Assembly (NCBI GenBank): GCA_900298985.1
Contig: OMHY01000028.1
Location: forward strand, 1-39,994
Length of the DNA: 39,994 nucleotides
Direction of reading: 5' to 3'
Source of the DNA: Streptomycetaceae bacterium
Lineage (GTDB): Bacteria; Actinomycetota; Actinomycetes; Nanopelagicales; Nanopelagicaceae
Position 1 is the stretch's first letter. Every line of letters starts with the position of its first letter. Shown here one piece after another: positions 21,431 to 35,151 of the stretch. The notes under the pieces were generated by a model. The model was given only the letters and a program-made list of their open reading frames with translations. It did no database searches and had not been told where the DNA came from. The position numbers and the translations under genes are program-made.

Positions 21431-22704
21431 ATGAAAATAATTCAACCCAGTTAGTAGAAAAGTTAGCAGGTGAAGCACGGTACGCTGCTCGAACCTTGTC
21501 GCACAGTCCATATGAAACTCGAGTAAAAGCACTACACCTAATAAGTGAACAATTGATTTTAGATTTGCCTGAAATCTTGCAAGCAAATGAAAGAGATATG
21601 CAGGAAGCGGTCTCTCAAAATATGCCAACAGCGATGCAAGATAGATTGTTATTAAATGAAAATAGAATTAAATCTATTGCACAAGCAGTTCTAAAAGTAG
21701 CTGCTCTTCCAGATCCGTTGGGAATTGTATTGCGCAGCAGAAAACTAGAAAATGGTTTAGATTTACAACAATTAACTGTTCCTTTTGGAGTTGTGGGTAT
21801 GGTTTATGAAGCTCGACCAAATGTCACTATTGATGCCGCCATAATTTTATTAATGAGTGGAAATGCCGCTTTACTCAGAGGCTCGGCCAGCGCTGCAAAT
21901 AGCAATGAGATATTAGTGAAAGTTATGAAAAGAGCTTTAGCAAAAAGTGATATTAGTCCAGAGGTTATTCAATTAATACCCAGTAATGATCGGGAAACTG
22001 TAACTGCACTATTACATGCGCGAGGAAAAGTAGATTTGGTAATTCCTAGGGGAAGTGCAAATCTAATTAGAACAGTAGTAGATGAAGCAAAAGTACCAAC
22101 AATTGAAACTGGGGCTGGAGTTTGTCACGTGTACGTGGATTCAGAGGCAGATTTAAGCATAGCGCTTCCAATATTAATAAATTCCAAAACTCATAGACCA
22201 AGTGTTTGTAATGCGGCTGAAACTTTATTAGTTCATCAAGAAATCTCGGAGCAGTTTCTACCTGTAGCCTTGAAAGAATTGAATAATGCAAAAGTGAAAA
22301 TTAATGGGGATGAGAGCACATTAAAAGTTGGCAAAGAATTAGGTATAGAAATTAATGCTGCTACTGAGGCGAATTATTTCACTGAATACAACGCTTTAGA
22401 AATAAATGTAAAGGTAGTACCTGACTTAATTTCTGCTATTGATCACATTGCAAAATATGGCACTAAACATACGGAGAGTATTATTACTCAATCTAAAAAA
22501 AATGCTGATCAATTTATTGCACTTTCTGACTGTGCAGCAGTTATGGTAAATGCTTCTACCAGATTTACTGATGGGGAAGAGATGGGCTTTGGTGCAGAAA
22601 TTGGAATCTCTAATCAAAAGTTGCACGCCCGCGGTCCAATGGGATTAGAGCAAATGACCACTACTACTTGGGTAGTAAGAGGCAACGGTCAGATTCGGAT
22701 ATGA
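21427..22704 (+). CDS. proA: Gamma-glutamyl phosphate reductase
   Basis: PFGVVGMVYEARPNVTIDAA, PRGSANLIRTVVDEAKVPTIETGAGVCHVYVD; ATGA overlap with proB. Confidence 0.95.
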   Translation: MNENNSTQLVEKLAGEARYAARTLSHSPYETRVKALHLISEQLILDLPEILQANERDMQEAVSQNMPTAMQDRLLLNENRIKSIAQAVLKVAALPDPLGIVLRSRKLENGLDLQQLTVPFGVVGMVYEARPNVTIDAAIILLMSGNAALLRGSASAANSNEILVKVMKRALAKSDISPEVIQLIPSNDRETVTALLHARGKVDLVIPRGSANLIRTVVDEAKVPTIETGAGVCHVYVDSEADLSIALPILINSKTHRPSVCNAAETLLVHQEISEQFLPVALKELNNAKVKINGDESTLKVGKELGIEINAATEANYFTEYNALEINVKVVPDLISAIDHIAKYGTKHTESIITQSKKNADQFIALSDCAAVMVNASTRFTDGEEMGFGAEIGISNQKLHARGPMGLEQMTTTTWVVRGNGQIRI

Positions 22705-22711
22705 TTAGATA

Positions 22712-22999
22712 ATGGAGTTAAAAGAAGTCAAACACCTCGCAAATTTGGCCCGAATTGAAATGTCAGATGAAGAGTTAATTAAAATTCAAAAGGAACTAGA
22801 TTTGATTTTAAATTCCGTAGCCCGGGTACAAGAAGTAGCGAAAGATGATATCCCAGCGACCTCACATGCAATTGAAATGGTTAATGTTTTTCGCAAAGAT
22901 GAAGTCAAGTCAAGTTTGAGTAATCAAGAAGCACTTTCTGGGGCGCCTGCACAAGAAGAAGCTAGATTTAAAGTTCCACAAATTTTAGGTGAAGAGTAG
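22712..22999 (+). CDS. gatC: Asp-tRNA(Asn)/Glu-tRNA(Gln) amidotransferase subunit C
   Basis: VKHLANLARIEMSDEEL...; precedes gatA/gatB. Confidence 0.93.
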   Translation: MELKEVKHLANLARIEMSDEELIKIQKELDLILNSVARVQEVAKDDIPATSHAIEMVNVFRKDEVKSSLSNQEALSGAPAQEEARFKVPQILGEE

Positions 23000-23029
23000 T
23001 AATTTAGTTTTTAAAGAAAGAGATTTAAA

Positions 23030-24559
23030 TTGACTTCAATTTTTTCCACTGCCAGTGAGATGGCTGAGAGTTTAAAGCAGAAAGAAATTAGTTCAGTAGA
23101 GCTAGTTCAAATGCATTATGATCGAATTGAAAAAGTTGATTCAGGAGTTCATGCCTTTTTACATTTAGATAAAGCTGGTGCGCTTGCCAAAGCTAAGATT
23201 ATTGATGATAAAAGAGCGGCTGGGGAAAAATTATCTCCACTTGCAGGAATTCCACTGGCGCTAAAAGATGTATTAACTCAGAAAAATCAACCAACAACCT
23301 GTGGTTCTAAAATTTTAGAAAATTGGCGTCCTCCTTATGACTCCACAGTTGTAGAGAGATTGAATGCAAATGATGTGGTGATATTAGGTAAAACTAATAT
23401 GGATGAATTTGCCATGGGTTCCTCTACTGAAAATTCAGCATATGGTCCAAGTAGAAATCCATGGGACTTAACACGAATTCCAGGTGGATCCGGTGGAGGA
23501 TCATCTGCCTCACTTGCCGCTTTTGAAGCACCTTTAGCTATTGGAACAGATACCGGTGGCTCTATAAGACAACCGGCAGCTGTTACTGGGACTGTGGGAG
23601 TAAAGCCAACTTATGGAACAGTTTCTAGATATGGCTTAATTGCGTTTTCCTCAAGTTTAGATCAAGCAGGACCTTGTGCACGAACTGTGTTGGATGCAGC
23701 CTTGTTGCATCAAGTAATTGCAGGTTATGATGAAAAAGATTCCACCAGTATTAATCAACCAATTCCAGATGTAGTTGCTGCAGCTAAAAAAGGTGAAGTT
23801 AAAGGAATAAAAATAGGAGTAGTAAAAGAGTTTCAAGGCGAGGGTTATCAAAAAGGTGTATTAAATCGTTTCCAAGAATCACTTGATATATTAGTAAATC
23901 TGGGAGCAGAGTTAGTGGAACTTTCTTGTCCTAGTTTTGATTATGCCTTGGCTGCTTATTATTTAATTGCACCTAGTGAAGCCTCTTCAAATTTAGCAAG
24001 ATTTGATGCCATGCGTTATGGCCTTAGAATTTCTGAGACTGCCGGACAAAGCGCAGAAGAAGTTATGCGAATTACCCGTGGTAAAGGTTTTGGTCCTGAG
24101 GTAAAAAGAAGAATAATGCTTGGAACATATGCACTTTCATCTGGATATTATGATGCTTATTATGGAAGTGCGCTAAAAGTTAGAACTTTAATTAAAAGGG
24201 ATTTTGAAAAAGCTTTTTCTCAAGTAGATGTTCTTGTTTCACCAACTGCCCCAACCACTGCTTTCAAAATTGGTGAAAAAGCCAATGATCCTTTAGCAAT
24301 GTATCTAAATGATATTTGTACAATTCCAACTAATTTAGCTGGAATTGGTGGAATGAGTTTACCTGCAGGCCTAGCAGAGGAAGATAACTTGCCAGTGGGT
24401 TTTCAAATTATGGCTCCAGTAATGCAAGATGATCGTTTATACAATGTAGGCGCTGCATTAGAAAGAGCATTGCATGAAAAATGGGGCGGAAATATTTTGA
24501 AACAAATACCAGATCTAAATAATTTGGTAGGGATTTTCGCAGGGAAAGGTAGCAACTAA
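23030..24559 (+). CDS. gatA: Asp-tRNA(Asn)/Glu-tRNA(Gln) amidotransferase subunit A
   Basis: TTG start; amidase signature [45 protein letters not shown]. Confidence 0.96.
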   Translation: MTSIFSTASEMAESLKQKEISSVELVQMHYDRIEKVDSGVHAFLHLDKAGALAKAKIIDDKRAAGEKLSPLAGIPLALKDVLTQKNQPTTCGSKILENWRPPYDSTVVERLNANDVVILGKTNMDEFAMGSSTENSAYGPSRNPWDLTRIPGGSGGGSSASLAAFEAPLAIGTDTGGSIRQPAAVTGTVGVKPTYGTVSRYGLIAFSSSLDQAGPCARTVLDAALLHQVIAGYDEKDSTSINQPIPDVVAAAKKGEVKGIKIGVVKEFQGEGYQKGVLNRFQESLDILVNLGAELVELSCPSFDYALAAYYLIAPSEASSNLARFDAMRYGLRISETAGQSAEEVMRITRGKGFGPEVKRRIMLGTYALSSGYYDAYYGSALKVRTLIKRDFEKAFSQVDVLVSPTAPTTAFKIGEKANDPLAMYLNDICTIPTNLAGIGGMSLPAGLAEEDNLPVGFQIMAPVMQDDRLYNVGAALERALHEKWGGNILKQIPDLNNLVGIFAGKGSN

Positions 24560-26059
24560 ATGGCACTTTCCTTTGATCAAGTTATTGAAAAGTATGAACC
24601 TACTTTAGGTTTAGAGGTACATGTCGAGCTAAATACTAAATCTAAAATGTTTTGTGGTTGTGCTACTACTTTTGGAGCAGAACCCAATACTCAAGTTTGT
24701 CCAGTTTGTTTAGGTTTACCTGGAGCACTTCCAGCAGTTAATGCAAAAGCAATTGAGTCCTCTATAAAAATTGGATTAGCTCTTAACTGCAAAATCTCAC
24801 CTTTTAATAGATTTGCTCGTAAGAATTATTTTTATCCAGATATGCCAAAGAATTTCCAAACCTCTCAATATGATGAACCTATTTGTTATGACGGTTATTT
24901 AGATGTAGAGATTGATACTGATGAAGGTAAAAAAACTTTTCGGGTAGAGATTGAAAGAGTCCATATGGAAGAGGACACTGGTAAATCACTACATGTTGGT
25001 GGTGCAACTGGTCGAATTCATGGAGCGGATTATTCATTATTAGATTACAACCGAGCTGGGATTCCTTTAGTGGAAATTGTTACCAAAATGGTTAAAGGTA
25101 CAGGCAAATACGCTCCAGAAGTTGCGAAAGCTTATGTAACAGCACTTAGAGATATTTTGCGTTCCTTAGAAGTTAGTGATGTGAAAATGGAACAAGGAAG
25201 TTTGCGCTGCGATGCAAATCTTTCTTTAGCTCCAATTAATTCCAACACTTTAGGAACTAGATCTGAAACAAAAAATGTTAACTCTTTGCGCTCGGTTGAA
25301 AGAGCGGTGCGCGGAGAGATGATTAGACAAGGTAATCTTTTAGAATCAGGTGGAAAAGTAATCCAGGAAACCAGACACTTTCTAGAAGAATCTGGGGAAA
25401 CTAGACCAGGTAGATCCAAGGAACAAGCGGAGGATTATAGATATTTCCAGGAACCGGATTTATTGCCGGTTGCACCAGAAAGTAAATGGGTAGAAGAGAT
25501 CAGAAATTCCTTGCCGGAGAAACCTGCAGTTAGAAGAAAAAGATTACAGGCAGAATGGCAAGTTCCAGATAAAGAGTTTGATGCCATGTTAAATGCTGAT
25601 TTACTAGAAGAAGTTGTACAAACAGTTGCCGCCGGAGCAGACCCTACCCGTGCCAGAAGTTGGTGGTTAGGCGAAATATCGCGCCTGGCAAATGAAGCGG
25701 GCAAAAGCCCGGCGGAATTAATTTCCACAGTTGATGTTGCAACTGTTATTAAATTAATTGAACAGGGCGAACTTACCGATAAATTAGCAAGGCAAGTTGT
25801 AGAAGGAGTTATTAACAAAGAAGGTACTCCGCAAGAAGTAATTGTAAAAAGAAATTTAAAAGTAGTTTCAGATGATTCCGCACTAATGAAAGCAATAGAG
25901 GAAGCGATTGCTGCCCAGCCAGATACTGCTCAAAGAGTTAGAGATGGAAATATTCCAGCTGCTGGTGCATTAATTGGTGCGGTAATGAAAAGTACCGGTG
26001 GCCAGGCAGATGCTGCCAAAGTAAGACAATTATTGTTAAAACATTTAGGTCAAGGTTAA
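24560..26059 (+). CDS. gatB: Asp-tRNA(Asn)/Glu-tRNA(Gln) amidotransferase subunit B
   Basis: [53 protein letters not shown]. Confidence 0.97.
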   Translation: MALSFDQVIEKYEPTLGLEVHVELNTKSKMFCGCATTFGAEPNTQVCPVCLGLPGALPAVNAKAIESSIKIGLALNCKISPFNRFARKNYFYPDMPKNFQTSQYDEPICYDGYLDVEIDTDEGKKTFRVEIERVHMEEDTGKSLHVGGATGRIHGADYSLLDYNRAGIPLVEIVTKMVKGTGKYAPEVAKAYVTALRDILRSLEVSDVKMEQGSLRCDANLSLAPINSNTLGTRSETKNVNSLRSVERAVRGEMIRQGNLLESGGKVIQETRHFLEESGETRPGRSKEQAEDYRYFQEPDLLPVAPESKWVEEIRNSLPEKPAVRRKRLQAEWQVPDKEFDAMLNADLLEEVVQTVAAGADPTRARSWWLGEISRLANEAGKSPAELISTVDVATVIKLIEQGELTDKLARQVVEGVINKEGTPQEVIVKRNLKVVSDDSALMKAIEEAIAAQPDTAQRVRDGNIPAAGALIGAVMKSTGGQADAAKVRQLLLKHLGQG

Positions 26060-26088
26060 TTTTTTAGAAAACCCAGAAAGGTAAACCA

Positions 26089-27765
26089 ATGTCTAATCCA
26101 CTAAAACCCAGATCTGGTTTAGTAACCGATGGTTTAGAAAGAGCACCGGCAAGAGGAATGTTGCGTGCGGTGGGAATGAAGGATGAAGATTTTGCTAAAC
26201 CACAAATAGGTATTGCTTCTTCTTGGAATGAAATTACACCTTGTAATTTATCTTTGGATCGACTTGCCAAAAGTGCTCGTGAAGGTGTGATTACTGCAGG
26301 TGGTTTTCCCATGCAATTTGGAACTATTTCTGTTTCCGATGGAATTTCAATGGGACATGAAGGAATGCATTTTTCATTAGTATCAAGAGAGGTAATTGCA
26401 GATTCTGTTGAAACCGTAATGCAAGCTGAAAGATTAGATGGGATGGTTACCTTTGCAGGTTGTGATAAATCATTACCGGGAATGATGATGGCAGCGGCAC
26501 GAATTGATGTGGCTTCAGTATTTGTTTATGCAGGATCAACTTTGCCAGGAAATGTAGAAGGTAAAGATGTAACAATAATTGATGCATTTGAAGCAGTGGG
26601 TGCTTGCGCCCGGGGCTTAATTACTCAAGATGATGTAGATAAAATTGAAAGAGCTATTTGCCCGGGTGAAGGTGCTTGCGGCGGTATGTATACCGCTAAC
26701 ACTATGGCAGCGGTTGGGGAAGCAATTGGATTATCACTTCCTGGTTCAGCATCTCCCGCAGCAGTAGATCGTAGAAGAGATTATTATGCAATTGAATCTG
26801 GTAAAGCGGTAGTAGAGTTAATTAAAAAAGGAATTACTACTAGAGATATATTAACTAAGAAAGCATTTGAAAATGCTATTACAGTTGTAATGGCATTGGG
26901 TGGTTCTACAAATGCGGTATTACATCTATTAGCAATAGCAAATGAAGCAGAAGTTCCTTTGACTTTAGAAGATTTCCAAAGAATTGGGGAGCGAACTCCA
27001 TTGTTGGCTGATTTGAAACCATTTGGAAAATATGTAATGACAGATGTAGATCGAGTCGGTGGAATTCCAGTAGTGATGAGAGCTTTATTGGATGCTGGAT
27101 TATTACATGGAGATACTTTGACTGTAACTGGTAAAACTATGGCAGAAAATTTAGCTGAGATTAAACCACTTGATCCAGATGGTGATGTGTTGAAGGCAAT
27201 CAAAGATCCACTTGCAAATTCTGGTGGAATTACTATTTTGAAAGGTACATTGGCAAGTGAAGGAGCGGTTTGCAAAACTGCTGGTATTGGAATTGATTTA
27301 TTTGAAGGACCTGCCAAAGTATTTGAAAGAGAACAAGCAGCTATGACCGCTTTAGAAAATGGCGATATTGTTGCAGGTGATGTAATTGTGATTAGATATG
27401 AAGGGCCCAAAGGTGGACCTGGGATGAGAGAAATGTTGATGATTACCGGTGCTATTAAAGGAGCCGGTTTAGGTAAATCAACATTATTACTTACTGATGG
27501 CAGATTCTCTGGTGGTAGTACTGGATTATGTGTTGGACACGTTGCACCGGAAGCAGTGGATGGTGGTCCAATCGCATTTGTGAAAACAGGTGATCGAGTA
27601 AGAATTGATATTAAATCCCGTACTCTGGATTTGTTAGTAGAGGAAAAAGAATTAGCAAGAAGAAAAGAAAATTTCACCCCTTTGCCTCATAAATTCCGCA
27701 GAGGTGTATTAGCAAAATATTCCAAAGTTGTAGGAAGTGCCTCCCAAGGTGCGGTCTGTAGTTAA
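26089..27765 (+). CDS. ilvD: Dihydroxy-acid dehydratase
   Basis: [70 protein letters not shown]. Confidence 0.96.
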   Translation: MSNPLKPRSGLVTDGLERAPARGMLRAVGMKDEDFAKPQIGIASSWNEITPCNLSLDRLAKSAREGVITAGGFPMQFGTISVSDGISMGHEGMHFSLVSREVIADSVETVMQAERLDGMVTFAGCDKSLPGMMMAAARIDVASVFVYAGSTLPGNVEGKDVTIIDAFEAVGACARGLITQDDVDKIERAICPGEGACGGMYTANTMAAVGEAIGLSLPGSASPAAVDRRRDYYAIESGKAVVELIKKGITTRDILTKKAFENAITVVMALGGSTNAVLHLLAIANEAEVPLTLEDFQRIGERTPLLADLKPFGKYVMTDVDRVGGIPVVMRALLDAGLLHGDTLTVTGKTMAENLAEIKPLDPDGDVLKAIKDPLANSGGITILKGTLASEGAVCKTAGIGIDLFEGPAKVFEREQAAMTALENGDIVAGDVIVIRYEGPKGGPGMREMLMITGAIKGAGLGKSTLLLTDGRFSGGSTGLCVGHVAPEAVDGGPIAFVKTGDRVRIDIKSRTLDLLVEEKELARRKENFTPLPHKFRRGVLAKYSKVVGSASQGAVCS

Positions 27766-27824
27766 CCTTGAAAAAAGGTAAATTTGATCAGTTCATATAT
27801 TGAGATGGTCGTCTTGCAGCGGAA

Positions 27825-27853
27825 TTGACCTTTGCCTTGAATTATTGGAGAAT
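27825..27853 (+). promoter_or_regulatory. Candidate promoter for the ilvBNC leader
   Basis: TTGACC (27825-27830), 17-nt spacer, GAGAAT (27848-27853); predicted TSS close to the leader-peptide ATG at 27860. Confidence 0.45.
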
Positions 27854-27859
27854 AACGCT

Positions 27860-27919
27860 ATGACAATCACAACCGTGCTCTCAAAAGTATCAGTGGTGAT
27901 TAGTTGGCGTGCGCTCTAG
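27860..27919 (+). CDS. BCAA-rich leader peptide MTITTVLSKVSVVISWRAL* (ilvBNC attenuation)
   Basis: 19-aa ORF with 8 of 19 residues Ile/Val/Leu, immediately upstream of a terminator hairpin and ilvB. Confidence 0.78.
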   Translation: MTITTVLSKVSVVISWRAL

Positions 27920-27938
27920 AGCATCTAGATCGTGCGCT

Positions 27939-27970
27939 ACCCCCTAGTGGAAACTGGGGGGTTTCGTATT
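27939..27970 (+). terminator. Attenuator terminator upstream of ilvB
   Basis: ACCCCCTAGT-GGAA-ACTGGGGGGT stem-loop followed by TTTCGTATTT. Confidence 0.78.
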
Positions 27971-28011
27971 TAATCAAATGAAACAGAATTTAAAAGAAGA
28001 AGGAGGTAAAG

Positions 28012-29751
28012 ATGGGCGAGACTATGACTGGGGCTAAAGCACTTGTGAAAGCGTTAGAGCAAACCGGAGTAGATGTTATGTTTGGAATTCCAGGCGGCGC
28101 TATCTTGCCTGCTTATGATCCAATTTATGACAGTTCAATTAGACATATATTAGTTAGACATGAACAGGGTGGCGGACATGCTGCCTCTGGTTATGCGCAT
28201 GCCACTGGAAGAGTTGGAGTTTGTCTAGCGACCTCTGGTCCCGGTGCAACAAATTTAGTTACTCCATTAGCTGATGCTCAAATGGACTCTATTCCTATAG
28301 TTGCAATCACTGGACAGGTTGCAGCTGCTGCTATCGGAACTGATGCATTTCAAGAAGCAGATATTCGTGGCATTACAATGCCAATTACTAAACATAATTT
28401 CTTAATTACTGATCCTAAAGATATTTCAACTGCTATTGCACAAGCATTTCACATTGCACAAACTGGTCGCCCGGGAGCAGTATTGGTTGATATTGCCAAA
28501 GATGCCTTGCAAACACCTACTGAATATTCATACCCAGATAAAATTAATTTGCCAGGATATAAGCCACAAATTTCTCCAACTGATCAATCCATTAAAGATG
28601 CAGCTGCTTTAATTGTTCAATCTAAAGCACCAGTATTTTATGTTGGCGGTGGAATTATTAGAGCGGGTGCTAGTAAAGAATTATTGCAATTAGTTGAATT
28701 ACTGGGCGCACCTGTTGTAACTACTTTAATGGCGCGCGGTGCATTCCCAGATACTCATCATCTAAATCTTGGTATGCCAGGTATGCATGGAACAGTAGCA
28801 GCAGTTACTGCACTACAAAAAGCAGATTTATTAATTACTTTAGGTGCACGATTTGATGACCGAGTTACCGGAAAACTTTCTTCCTTTGCCCCAAATGCCA
28901 AAATTATTCATGCAGATATTGATCCTGCTGAAATCAATAAAAATCGCAGAGCTGATGTAGCGCTATTAGGAGATTTGAAAAACTCTTTAATTGCTCTATA
29001 TCCAGAGCTAAAAACTCAATTGCAAAAGCACCCGGTTGATTTAGCCCCTTGGGTAGAGCAAACAATTTCCTGGCGCACTCGCTTCCCATTAGGTTTTGAT
29101 TTGCCAGCAGATGGTTCAGTCTCGCCGCAAGCAGTTATCCAAAGAATCGGTCAGATAGCTGGACCAGATGCAATATATGTTTCAGGTGTGGGTCAACATC
29201 AAATGTGGGCTTCACAATTTATAACTTATGAAAATCCTAAGACCTGGATTAATTCTGGTGGTCTTGGAACTATGGGTTATGCAATTCCAGCAGCGATGGG
29301 TGCAAAAGTTGGAGCACCAGATAAAGTGGTTTGGGCAATTGATGGCGATGGTTGTTTTCAAATGACTAATCAAGAATTAGTTACCTGTGCTTTAAATAAT
29401 ATTCCAATAAAAGTTGCGGTAATTAATAATGAATCATTAGGCATGGTTCGCCAATGGCAAGCACTTTTCTATAATGAGAGATTTTCCAATACTGATTTAC
29501 ATTCTAAGAAAATTCCAGATTTTGCTAAGTTGGCAGAAGCGATGGGATGTGTAGGTTTGAATTGTGATCGCCCAGAAGATATTGATAAAACAATTGAAGC
29601 AGCGATGGAAATTAATGATCGTCCAGTAGTAGTTGATTTTTCAGTTCATCGAGATGCAATGGTATGGCCAATGGTGGCAGCAGGAACTTCAAATGATTTA
29701 ATCACTACTGCTAGATCTCTAGCGCCACTTTGGGATTCACAGGAGTTATAA
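28012..29751 (+). CDS. ilvB: Acetolactate synthase large subunit
   Basis: [70 protein letters not shown]. Confidence 0.96.
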   Translation: MGETMTGAKALVKALEQTGVDVMFGIPGGAILPAYDPIYDSSIRHILVRHEQGGGHAASGYAHATGRVGVCLATSGPGATNLVTPLADAQMDSIPIVAITGQVAAAAIGTDAFQEADIRGITMPITKHNFLITDPKDISTAIAQAFHIAQTGRPGAVLVDIAKDALQTPTEYSYPDKINLPGYKPQISPTDQSIKDAAALIVQSKAPVFYVGGGIIRAGASKELLQLVELLGAPVVTTLMARGAFPDTHHLNLGMPGMHGTVAAVTALQKADLLITLGARFDDRVTGKLSSFAPNAKIIHADIDPAEINKNRRADVALLGDLKNSLIALYPELKTQLQKHPVDLAPWVEQTISWRTRFPLGFDLPADGSVSPQAVIQRIGQIAGPDAIYVSGVGQHQMWASQFITYENPKTWINSGGLGTMGYAIPAAMGAKVGAPDKVVWAIDGDGCFQMTNQELVTCALNNIPIKVAVINNESLGMVRQWQALFYNERFSNTDLHSKKIPDFAKLAEAMGCVGLNCDRPEDIDKTIEAAMEINDRPVVVDFSVHRDAMVWPMVAAGTSNDLITTARSLAPLWDSQEL

Positions 29752-29753
29752 AT

Positions 29754-30275
29754 ATGGACCAATTAAATCAAAATCCAAATTTACATTCCTGGACATTATC
29801 AGTATTGGTAGAAAACTCACCGGGTGTATTAGCACGTATCGCTTCATTATTTTCTAGACGTGGTTACAACATTGATTCCCTAGCTGTTGGTCCAACTGAG
29901 GATCCACATATTTCTCGAATGACTATTGTAATTAATGTGGAGCAACTAGGTTTAGATCAAGTAGTTGCGCAGTTGGATAAATTAATTAACGTGATCTCAA
30001 TTTCAGTATTAGCTCCGCAATCATCGGTGCAAAGAGAGTTGTTATTAGTAAAAGTGGCAACTGATGAGCGGACTAGATCTCAAGTGCTAGAAACAGTGCA
30101 GTTATTTAGGGCCAAAGTGGTTGATGTAGCTCAAGATGCAGTAACTATTGAAGCCACTGGAAATTCCGAGAAAATTGATGCACTGCTTCGAGTATTGGAA
30201 CCTTATGGCATTAAAGAGATGGTGCAATCAGGTTTAGTGGCGATGGCCAGAGGATTACCAGCAAAACAAAATTAA
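29754..30275 (+). CDS. ilvN: Acetolactate synthase small subunit
   Basis: HSWTLSVLVENSPGVLARIASLFSRRGYNIDSLAVGPTEDPHISRMTIV; probable start ATG 29754. Confidence 0.95.
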   Translation: MDQLNQNPNLHSWTLSVLVENSPGVLARIASLFSRRGYNIDSLAVGPTEDPHISRMTIVINVEQLGLDQVVAQLDKLINVISISVLAPQSSVQRELLLVKVATDERTRSQVLETVQLFRAKVVDVAQDAVTIEATGNSEKIDALLRVLEPYGIKEMVQSGLVAMARGLPAKQN

Positions 30276-30296
30276 AAAGTTAGAAAACAAATATAG

Positions 30297-32932
<2,636 letters not shown>

Positions 32933-32977
32933 TAAAACATAGTTAAGAAAAAACATCAAAAAGTTAGGTAAATTTTA

Positions 32978-34015
32978 ATGAGCAAAAGTTATAAGTTAGC
33001 AGTTATCGCTGGGGATGGAATTGGCCCAGAGGTAGTTACGCAAGGTCTTCGGGTTCTAGATAAAGTTGGTAGTAAATATGAAACTAGCTTTGTTAAACAA
33101 GAATTTGAATTAGGCGCTGCCTATTGGCATAAAACTGGGGAAGTGCTACCTGATGAAACTTTAGCTAAGTTAAAAACTTTTGATGCAATTCTTTTAGGAG
33201 CGGTGGGAGATCCTTCTGTTCCTAGTGGAGTTTTAGAGCGGGGATTATTGCTAAAAATTAGATTTGCTTTTGAGCATTTTGTAAATTTAAGACCTGCAAA
33301 ATTGTTCCCGGGAGTAAATTCTCCTTTAAGCACTAAGCAGCCTATTGATTTTGTAGTAGTTCGTGAGGGTACGGAAGGTCCTTATGTAGGGGCAGGCGGT
33401 TTTCTCTCCAAAGAAACTCCAGCTGAGGTAGCAATTGAAGAAAGTATCAATACTAGACGTGGCGCAGAGCGAGTAATCAGATATGCATTTAATTTGGCAA
33501 GTACTCGCACCGATAAGAAACTAACTTTAGTGCATAAAAACAATGTATTGGTACATGCTGGAAATCTTTGGTTTCGCACCTTTACTGAAGTTGCCAAAGA
33601 ATTTCCCAACGTTAAAACAGAGTACTTGCATGTAGATGCTGCTGCTATGTTTTTTGTAACTAATCCGGAAAAGTTTGATGTAGTAGTCACTGATAATTTG
33701 TTTGGAGATATTTTGACTGATATCGCTGCAGCGATATGTGGCGGTATTGGCTTAGCAGCCTCGGGAAACATAAACCCGACTGGAGAATTTCCTTCCATGT
33801 TTGAACCGGTTCATGGATCAGCACCTGATATTGCAGGCAAAAATTTGGCTGATCCAACAGCGACAATCCTTTCGATTGCAATGTTATTTAGACATTTAGG
33901 AAATAATGAGGCAGCGACAGAAATTGAAAATGCGGTAGCAAAAGATTTAATTGCTCGCGGTGATAATAAGAGAAGTACTAACGAAGTTGGAGATGCGATA
34001 CTCGCATTGCTGTAA
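32978..34015 (+). CDS. leuB: 3-isopropylmalate dehydrogenase
   Basis: [61 protein letters not shown]. Confidence 0.93.
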   Translation: MSKSYKLAVIAGDGIGPEVVTQGLRVLDKVGSKYETSFVKQEFELGAAYWHKTGEVLPDETLAKLKTFDAILLGAVGDPSVPSGVLERGLLLKIRFAFEHFVNLRPAKLFPGVNSPLSTKQPIDFVVVREGTEGPYVGAGGFLSKETPAEVAIEESINTRRGAERVIRYAFNLASTRTDKKLTLVHKNNVLVHAGNLWFRTFTEVAKEFPNVKTEYLHVDAAAMFFVTNPEKFDVVVTDNLFGDILTDIAAAICGGIGLAASGNINPTGEFPSMFEPVHGSAPDIAGKNLADPTATILSIAMLFRHLGNNEAATEIENAVAKDLIARGDNKRSTNEVGDAILALL

Positions 34016-34059
34016 AAAAAGTTATTTTAAAGCAAAAACAATAGTGAAAGGTAAGGGAA

Positions 34060-35151
34060 ATGACTCTCAAAGTGGTAGCTAAACCAAATCCCAATCCAGT
34101 TCCAAATGAGGTAAGAGATGGCTATGTGGCCAATCCTGGTTTTGGAAAATATTTTACTGATCACATGATTGTAGCTAATTGGAGTGAAGAATCTGGTTGG
34201 CAAGATGCAACTTTGCAAGCCTATGGTCCTTTGAGTTTAGATCCGGCAACTATGGTTTTTCATTATGGTCAAGAAATATTTGAAGGTTTAAAAGCTTATA
34301 AACAACCAGATGGCTCTATTAGTTTATTTAGACCAGATGCTAATGCGGCTCGGTTTGCAAAAAGTGCAAAAAGAATGGCGCTGCCAGAAGTACCAGAAGA
34401 TTTTTTTGTTGAGTGTGTAAAAGAATTAGTGAAAGCTGATAAAAATTGGGTACCTGGTAAACCAGGAGAAGCTTTATATATCCGCCCATTTATGATTGCA
34501 ACTGAAGTTGCCATTGGGGTACATGCCAGTAAGCAAGCTTCTTTTATTATTATTGCTACTCCAGTTGGTGCTTATTTTGATCCTTCAAAAACAGTATCAG
34601 TTTGGATCTCAACTGAATATGTCAGAGCAGCACCTGGTGGAACAGGTGAAGCAAAGTGCGGTGGAAATTATGCTGCTTCTTTGGTTGCCCAAAAAGCTGC
34701 GGCTGCACAAGGTTGCGATCAAGTAATTTGGTTAGATGCGGTAGAGCGCAAATGGATTGAGGAAATGGGTGGAATGAATCTTTGTTTTGTAAAAGGTAAA
34801 GGTAAAGATGCCACTATCTTTACTCCAAAATTAACTGGAACTTTATTACCAGGTATTACCCGTAATTCAATTTTAAATGCAGTTTCTGAATTAGGTTTCA
34901 AAGTTGAAGAGGGAATGATTAGTGTTGATCAATTAAAAGCAGGATTAGATTCTGGTGAAATCACCGAGGTCTTTGCCTGTGGAACAGCAGCTGTAATTTC
35001 TCCAATTGGCACAATCAAATCTGAAATGGGAACTTGGAAAGTTGGAGATGGTGGTGCTGGTGAAATCTCCATGCAAATTCGCAAATATATTTTAGATATT
35101 CAACATGGCTTAGCTTCTGATACTCATGGTTGGAATATAAAGGTTTGTTAA
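34060..35151 (+). CDS. ilvE: Branched-chain amino acid aminotransferase
   Basis: MVFHYGQEIFEGLKAYKQPDGSISLFRPDANAARF, GGTGEAKCGGNYAASL (PLP Lys). Confidence 0.95.
   Translation: MTLKVVAKPNPNPVPNEVRDGYVANPGFGKYFTDHMIVANWSEESGWQDATLQAYGPLSLDPATMVFHYGQEIFEGLKAYKQPDGSISLFRPDANAARFAKSAKRMALPEVPEDFFVECVKELVKADKNWVPGKPGEALYIRPFMIATEVAIGVHASKQASFIIIATPVGAYFDPSKTVSVWISTEYVRAAPGGTGEAKCGGNYAASLVAQKAAAAQGCDQVIWLDAVERKWIEEMGGMNLCFVKGKGKDATIFTPKLTGTLLPGITRNSILNAVSELGFKVEEGMISVDQLKAGLDSGEITEVFACGTAAVISPIGTIKSEMGTWKVGDGGAGEISMQIRKYILDIQHGLASDTHGWNIKVC

Noticed and set aside
26784-27677. 297-aa minus-strand ORF antisense to ilvD
   Set aside because: Shadow ORF fully inside a well-supported ilvD; Ser/Pro/Thr-biased composition typical of antisense frames; no recognisable domain. 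Other antisense ORFs in the track were rejected on the same grounds.
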